Shown: positions 35,854-40,213 of the stretch, one piece after another | How positions within the stretch are numbered: the stretch's first letter is position 1 | How the letters are laid out: every line of letters begins with the position of its first letter | Assembly: GCA_945869845.1 (NCBI GenBank) | Contig: CAMBRG010000019.1 | Span: 1 to 40,213, forward strand | Source of the DNA: Opitutus sp. GAS368 | GTDB lineage: Bacteria > Verrucomicrobiota > Verrucomicrobiia > Opitutales > Opitutaceae | Direction: 5' to 3' | DNA length: 40,213 nt | The notes under the pieces: generated by a model | Seen by the model: only the letters and a program-made list of their open reading frames with translations | What the model was told of the DNA's origin: nothing | Database searches by the model: none | Made by a program: the position numbers and the translations under genes

Positions 35854-37302
35854 ATGAAATCCCTCCTCCGTCTAATTTTCGTCGTCGCGGCGGCCGTGTC
35901 CGCCCGGGCCGAGCGGCCGAACATTTTGCTCGTACTTTCCGACGATCACAGCGTCCCGCATCTCGGAGTTTACGGCGACGTCAACTGTCGGCGTCTGGCC
36001 TTGACCCCCCACCTCGACGCCTTTGCGGCCCAGGGCATGCGTTTCAACCGCGCCTTCACCGCGGCGCCGCAATGCGCACCTTCCCGCACCGCGATGTTTG
36101 CGGGTCGCTCGCCGATCGGGATTGCCGCCACGCGTTTCGCCCAGCCGGCGCGCGCGGGCACGCCCTTCGTGACCGATCTGCTGCGCGCCGCCGGATACTG
36201 GGTGGGGTTGGACGGGCGGCATCAGCACCTCGAAGGGCAGATCAACGATCCGGCCCATGTGGTGGTGGCGCTGGAGGAGCAAGGCGTGCGCGGACCGCAG
36301 TTTGAGGCGCGGTTCGATCATTTTGTGCGAAGCGCTCGGACCAAAGGCGACGCGCTGCCCAAGGTGCCCGCAATGTTCGGATCCATCCTCGACAAAGTGC
36401 CGGCCGGAAAACCCTTCTTTCTCTATTTCGGCTTCAACCAACCCCACCGCCCCTGGGGCGACGACCACGAAGGGATTGATCCCGCGCAGCTGAAACTTCC
36501 GGCCGACTGGCCGGACCTGCCGGAAGTGCGGCTCGACTACGCCCGCTACCTGGCGGAAGTCCGCGATTTGGATACGGGCTTTGGCCTGATCATGCAGGTG
36601 CTCGAACAACGCGGACTGGCGGAGAACACTCTGGTGCTCTTTATCGGCGACAACGGCGAAGCGTTGCTGCGCGGCAAGGGCACGCTCTTTACCCGCGGCC
36701 TGAATGTGCCGCTGCTGGTGCGTTGGCCGGGCAAGATTCGCGGCGGGAGCGTGAGCGAAGCGTTGATCAGCGGCGAGGATATCGCCCCGACCCTCCTGAG
36801 CGCGGTGGGCGTTGCGGCGGACCAGGGGATGACCGGCCGCGATTTCAAGCCGCTGCTGTTGGGGCAGCCGTTCACCCCGCGCGAGCAGATCTTTGCCGAG
36901 CGGGGCTGGCACTTCGGCCCTATCACGCGCACCGATGGCTTCGACCTGTCCCGCTCCGTCGTCACGCCGCGCTACAACTTCATTTACAATGCCATTCCCG
37001 AGCGCAGCTATACCCCGGTGGATATGGCGACGCGAAACGTGGCATGGGAAGCGATCAAGGCCGCGCACAAAGCGGGCCGCCTGAGCGCCGAACATGCGCG
37101 GATGTATTTTCAGAATCCCCGGCCCATATTCGAACTCTACGACTTGGACAACGACCCCTTTCAGCTCAGCAATCTCGCCGGGCAAGACGCCGTCAGCGTG
37201 ATCGAGCGGGACCTGCGCGAACGCCTTGATCGCTGGATGGTGAGCGAGGGCGACTACGTGCCCCTGCCGGTCCATGCGTTTCAAAACCGGGAAAAACCGT
37301 GA
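35854..37302 (+). CDS. Exported sulfatase (family S1)
   Basis: 482 residues with a signal peptide (SLLRLIFVVAAAVSARAE). Metal-binding start PNILLVLSDDHSVPHLGVYG (22-41), FGly site CAPSRTAMFAGRSPIGIA (74-91, C74 modified) and the second metal site FIGDNGEALLRGKGTLFTRG. GLDGRHQHLEG replaces the usual GKWHLG, so the catalytic lysine position is occupied by Arg or lies elsewhere. FGFNQPHRPW supplies the substrate-binding His/Arg. The C-terminus has the standard ELYDLDNDPFQLSNLAGQ sulfatase end. It is the last gene of the plus-strand enzyme group, 46 bp after the alpha-galactosidase-like gene. It differs clearly from the other three sulfatases, implying another sulfate position. Confidence 0.92.
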   Translation: MKSLLRLIFVVAAAVSARAERPNILLVLSDDHSVPHLGVYGDVNCRRLALTPHLDAFAAQGMRFNRAFTAAPQCAPSRTAMFAGRSPIGIAATRFAQPARAGTPFVTDLLRAAGYWVGLDGRHQHLEGQINDPAHVVVALEEQGVRGPQFEARFDHFVRSARTKGDALPKVPAMFGSILDKVPAGKPFFLYFGFNQPHRPWGDDHEGIDPAQLKLPADWPDLPEVRLDYARYLAEVRDLDTGFGLIMQVLEQRGLAENTLVLFIGDNGEALLRGKGTLFTRGLNVPLLVRWPGKIRGGSVSEALISGEDIAPTLLSAVGVAADQGMTGRDFKPLLLGQPFTPREQIFAERGWHFGPITRTDGFDLSRSVVTPRYNFIYNAIPERSYTPVDMATRNVAWEAIKAAHKAGRLSAEHARMYFQNPRPIFELYDLDNDPFQLSNLAGQDAVSVIERDLRERLDRWMVSEGDYVPLPVHAFQNREKP

Positions 37303-37310
37303 GGGTTTTT
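37292..37310 (+). terminator. Possible weak terminator at the end of the sulfatase gene
   Basis: AAAAACC and GGTTTTT form a 7-bp stem around GTGAG, which contains the stop codon, and the stem itself ends in five T residues. This could end the plus-strand enzyme transcript, but the stem is short and AT-rich. Confidence 0.4.
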
Positions 37311-37520
37311 GTCTCGCAGCTCTCGTGCACCGCCTGAGCAGCGATTTAGTCCAGCGCTCGGCGCAGTAAGTCCATGGCGTGCGGCGGAGCCTTGCGGCAT
37401 GATGAGCGGGCACCGTGAGGCGTCGCCCCGTTTCGCCTCGCGCGGTTGTTCAGGAATTCCGCCAGCCCACCCCCGGGCTGTCGCCCTCGCGAAACCCACG
37501 GTCACGAAACTGTCCTCACC

Positions 37521-37592
37521 ATAAAAACTACCCTCCCTTCCTCGCTCTTCGCCGCAGCGCTTGTCTGCGCCGTGCTCCCAAGCCCTGCGGCC
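37521..37592 (+). pseudogene. Signal-peptide-like remnant without a start codon
   Basis: Starting at an ATA the frame reads IKTTLPSSLFAAALVCAVLP then SPAA, a textbook signal peptide apart from Ile in place of Met. It lies in a 440-bp gap (37303-37742) between the last sulfatase and the second receptor. The frame stays open into the receptor gene on the opposite strand but encodes nothing recognisable. The rest of the gap shows no gene I can support. I read it as the 5' relic of a lost exported enzyme of the locus, with low certainty. Confidence 0.35.
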
Positions 37593-37742
37593 CGTTGGGT
37601 TTCCCGCCTCTTCCCGACCCTTACTGAAAGCTGCAGGCCAGCCTCGTTCTCCTTCGCCACCGAGACGGCCAGTTGGGTCCGATGCGGCTCGGGCTGGCCG
37701 ACTCTCGTCGGCAGAAAGCGGACGCCAGGGACGTCTCCCCGC

Positions 37743-40213
37743 TCAGAATTCAAACGTGGACCGCAGCATAAAAGTGCGGCCTTGGGGGGCCATCCACGAA
37801 GAGATGGAACCGTTGGGCTGCGCGGCGGCGGGAATCAACTGGTCGTCGTCGAGGAGGTTGCGGACGTTGAGTTGCAATTTCCAGTTGATCCGATTCCGCC
37901 AGATTTTCCGACCGTAGCCGACCCAGCTGTCGACGGCGAACTCCGCCGGACCGTAGTAGGGGCGCTGGAGGTTGGGCACTTCAACGACCTTGCCGTCGAT
38001 GGTTGCAGAGATGATGGGGTAACCGATGCCAACGCGGTCCTGCCAGCGTAGGCCCGAGCCAGCGCTCCAGCCGCGGAGGCGGGAGTCGCGGGAAAAAGTG
38101 TAGTTCGCCACGACATTGGTGCGCCATTCGCGCAGTTCCGAGACGCTCTGGCCGGAGCGGGCGAGCTTGCCGTTGAGGGCGTTGAGCAACGTATCGTAGA
38201 CGCGGATGCGCACCGGCTGACCCGACTCGTCGGCGATGAGGTTCGAGGCGGCGCCGGTGGTCCACTCAGCGAGACGCAGCTTGAGAAATTCCTGGGAAGC
38301 CGGGGCGATGTCGGCCTGGCTGGCCAGCTGCTGGCTGACATTGAAGGCAATCCGCCACTGGTTGGTGGGATTATAGGTGGACTCAAACTCGAAGCCCTTT
38401 GAGGCGGTGCTCGTCGTGTCGCGCATGTTGCCGGGCACCGTGTAGGTGACGTTGACACCGCTGGGCGCCAAGGCCGTGGGCGGACCGGTAAATTCCTGCC
38501 AGTTAATCAGGGCCTTGAGAAACTGAGGCGAACCCTTGTAGCCAACGGCCGCGAGCGCGGCGGGGGAGTTGTAGCGCACAATGCGGGCATCCGTCTCGAT
38601 CAAAAAATTGGGATAGGTGTCGGTGGCGCGCTCGGATTGCGTCTCAAACCAATTGAAGCGGGTTTGCAGTTTGCCGCCGAGGAAGCCGAGGGTGAAGCCA
38701 CGGTCGGTGGTGGTGCCACCGGGCGGCTGGATGGCCTTGCCAAAAATGTCGATTCGGGCGTCCGCCGGCTGAAAGTTCTCCGACTTGCTGTAAAAGACCG
38801 AGAAATCGACTCCGGGCATAAATTTGAGGAACGGCGGCCGGTGCACGACGAAGCCGTGGCTCCAAATCGCTTGCTCGAAGACGGAGCCGGGCGTGGAGGG
38901 CAGCACGAAGTTGGGGCTCGCGCGGTCGACGAAGTTATACTGATTGCGCACGTTGTTGTCGTCGTTCTTGCGGTAGGACTTCACCTTGTCGTTGCGCCAG
39001 CCCAGCGTGGTCACGACCCATTCGCCCTTGAGCCAGCGGGCTTGGTGGACGGCGGATTGAGATTCGATGACTTGACGGACCAGAGAGGCGTTGGTGGCTT
39101 GGCGGTAGAAAACTTCATCGTCGATTATCCGCGAGATTTGCACCGGTCGGGTGACAAACGTGCGGCTCACTTGGTCCCAAGTCCAACCGGTGACGTTGGC
39201 CGGATTCAGCTCCGTCTGGATGCCCTGCAGGTTGGCTCCCTTCGCGGTGGCGGCGTTGGCCAAACTGGGGCCGAGATAGACGACGGTGCGGACGGTTCCA
39301 TCGCTGGAATTGATGTCATCGCGGGCCGTGACGGGATTGATCGCCGAGCGGGTTTGAAGAACCCAGTTGAGGTCGGTGGTGTTGGTGCCGGAGAACGTCG
39401 CCTCATCATAAGTGAAGCGATTGCCGAACCCGGTGAAATTATGCCGGCCAAGCCACTTGAAGCGCTCGGTGTTGCGGGCGAAATCGAGTTCAAGAAAGGC
39501 AGTCAAGCGATCGGAGCTGCGGTCTTCACGGGTGCTCGAGCGGGTGCCGGTGCCGGCCATGAAGGGGCGGCCGAAATTAGGATTGGGCGCGCCCCACGGC
39601 AGCGTGGTGTTGATGTCGATATTGATCGTGTAACCGCGGTTGCTGGCGAAGAGGTCGTAGAAGTTGCGCGTGTGTTCCTCGCGGCTGATCGCGGCCTCGA
39701 AGCCCATCGTGCCGAGCGGGTGCGTCCAAAGGTGATCGTAGCTGACGTTGCCCACTTGGAAATTCTCCCACTCGCGTTTGTTGGGACCATCGAGCAGTTG
39801 GTTGCGCCAATCGAAAATCGAGGTGTCGCCGATCTCCTCGTCCACGAAGAAAGAGCCAAATTTGATGCCCTGGGCAGCCGCGGCAGCGGACGAGTAATAC
39901 TGACTGCCGGTGGTGAGAGAAACCATGTTAGCCTGAAACGCGGCGGGGATGGTGGGACTCACGGGCCGACCCAGCAGGGTTTGCCAACCATACTGGAGCC
40001 GGGACGGAGCCGCCGCGTTGTTGCTCTCGTAGATGACGCCGGGCTGCGCAAACCAATCACCTGGGGAACGCACCAGATCGCGGTTGATTTGGTTGAAATC
40101 GACCGTGCCCGGACTGTGCGTGACTTTATTGAATGGAGTTTGAAACCACTTGGTCAGGGTGTCGCGCGGGGAGTTGGTGCGCGGGCGATTGGCGTCGATC
40201 TTGCCGCTTTCGA
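37743..40213 (-). CDS. TonB-dependent outer membrane receptor, N-terminus beyond the window
   Basis: The frame is open from the window end to the stop at 37743, giving 823 codons of barrel. An in-frame GTG at 40073 is internal, since the coding continues upstream (NRPRTNSPRDTLTKWFQTPF). The plug and signal peptide are outside. The barrel is recognisable by alternating aromatic strands (FLGGKLQTRFNWFETQSERA, GFEFESTYNPTNQWRIAFNV, WSAGSGLRWQDRVGIGYP, WRNRINWKLQLNVRNLLDDD) and by the C-terminal insertion signal GRTFMLRSTFEF. LNVRNLLDDDQLIPAAAQ is the conserved penultimate turn. It converges on the plus-strand sulfatase group and is not closely similar to the first receptor, so it may import another fragment of the same glycan. 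Confidence 0.93.
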   Translation of the reverse strand, partial: ESGKIDANRPRTNSPRDTLTKWFQTPFNKVTHSPGTVDFNQINRDLVRSPGDWFAQPGVIYESNNAAAPSRLQYGWQTLLGRPVSPTIPAAFQANMVSLTTGSQYYSSAAAAAQGIKFGSFFVDEEIGDTSIFDWRNQLLDGPNKREWENFQVGNVSYDHLWTHPLGTMGFEAAISREEHTRNFYDLFASNRGYTINIDINTTLPWGAPNPNFGRPFMAGTGTRSSTREDRSSDRLTAFLELDFARNTERFKWLGRHNFTGFGNRFTYDEATFSGTNTTDLNWVLQTRSAINPVTARDDINSSDGTVRTVVYLGPSLANAATAKGANLQGIQTELNPANVTGWTWDQVSRTFVTRPVQISRIIDDEVFYRQATNASLVRQVIESQSAVHQARWLKGEWVVTTLGWRNDKVKSYRKNDDNNVRNQYNFVDRASPNFVLPSTPGSVFEQAIWSHGFVVHRPPFLKFMPGVDFSVFYSKSENFQPADARIDIFGKAIQPPGGTTTDRGFTLGFLGGKLQTRFNWFETQSERATDTYPNFLIETDARIVRYNSPAALAAVGYKGSPQFLKALINWQEFTGPPTALAPSGVNVTYTVPGNMRDTTSTASKGFEFESTYNPTNQWRIAFNVSQQLASQADIAPASQEFLKLRLAEWTTGAASNLIADESGQPVRIRVYDTLLNALNGKLARSGQSVSELREWRTNVVANYTFSRDSRLRGWSAGSGLRWQDRVGIGYPIISATIDGKVVEVPNLQRPYYGPAEFAVDSWVGYGRKIWRNRINWKLQLNVRNLLDDDQLIPAAAQPNGSISSWMAPQGRTFMLRSTFEF

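Noticed and set aside
35872-37413. 513-residue minus-strand ORF opposite the last sulfatase
   Set aside because: It is a GC-rich shadow of a clear sulfatase gene, with no signal, domain or motif of its own.
37446-38051. 201-residue plus-strand ORF
   Set aside because: Its second half is the antisense of the receptor C-terminus. Only the signal-peptide-like part is of interest and is reported as a remnant.

Overview
The window looks like chromosomal DNA of a GC-rich, Gram-negative member of the Verrucomicrobiota, most likely an Opitutaceae-type bacterium. This is inferred from gene content, not from a database search. An LptD-like outer-membrane protein, two TonB-dependent receptors of the style common in Opitutaceae, a MenA menaquinone gene, several sulfatases and ScpA coupled to a small conserved-looking protein all fit. 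There is no rRNA, CRISPR array or insertion sequence. One tRNA gene is present.

Bases 1-18,000 are mostly housekeeping genes. On the minus strand lie two adjacent photolyase-family genes and a ppc-glgB pair (PEP carboxylase, glycogen branching enzyme). On the plus strand follows lptD-like / rsmB-like / scpA / small protein / trxA, closed by a clear intrinsic terminator. A tightly overlapping minus-strand operon then reads acyP > ABC ATPase > ABC permease > TPR membrane protein > small membrane protein > menA. An acidic protein of unknown function and tRNA-Ser(GCU) end this part. Two decayed genes sit in the gaps: the C-terminal part of a class III nucleotide cyclase (about 1947-2335) and a frameshifted sialidase-like (BNR) fragment (about 12533-13030).

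Bases 18,080-19,813, next to the tRNA, hold a solitary Fic-family AMPylation-type enzyme. Its upstream region carries a repeated TCTCCGC-type motif and a perfect 17-bp-arm palindrome. One repeat copy supplies the gene's own Shine-Dalgarno sequence. It resembles a self-regulated, horizontally acquired module.

Bases 19,814-40,213 form a polysaccharide-utilisation locus. On the minus strand are a TonB-dependent receptor, an SSS-type sodium/solute symporter, an AraC-family regulator and a sulfatase without a signal peptide. On the plus strand, divergent from the receptor, are an exported glycoside-hydrolase-like TIM-barrel protein I cannot place in a family, two exported sulfatases, a CE1-like esterase, a GH36/clan-D-like alpha-galactosidase and a third exported sulfatase. 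A second TonB-dependent receptor on the minus strand runs off the window end. The likely logic is outer-membrane import of a sulfated, possibly acylated, alpha-galactosyl-containing glycan, its desulfation and hydrolysis in the periplasm or outside, sugar uptake by the symporter, and AraC control. The divergent 446-bp promoter region contains a 9-bp direct repeat spaced 20 bp apart plus a 12-bp inverted copy, a good candidate for the AraC operator. A C9 tract lies directly before the receptor start.
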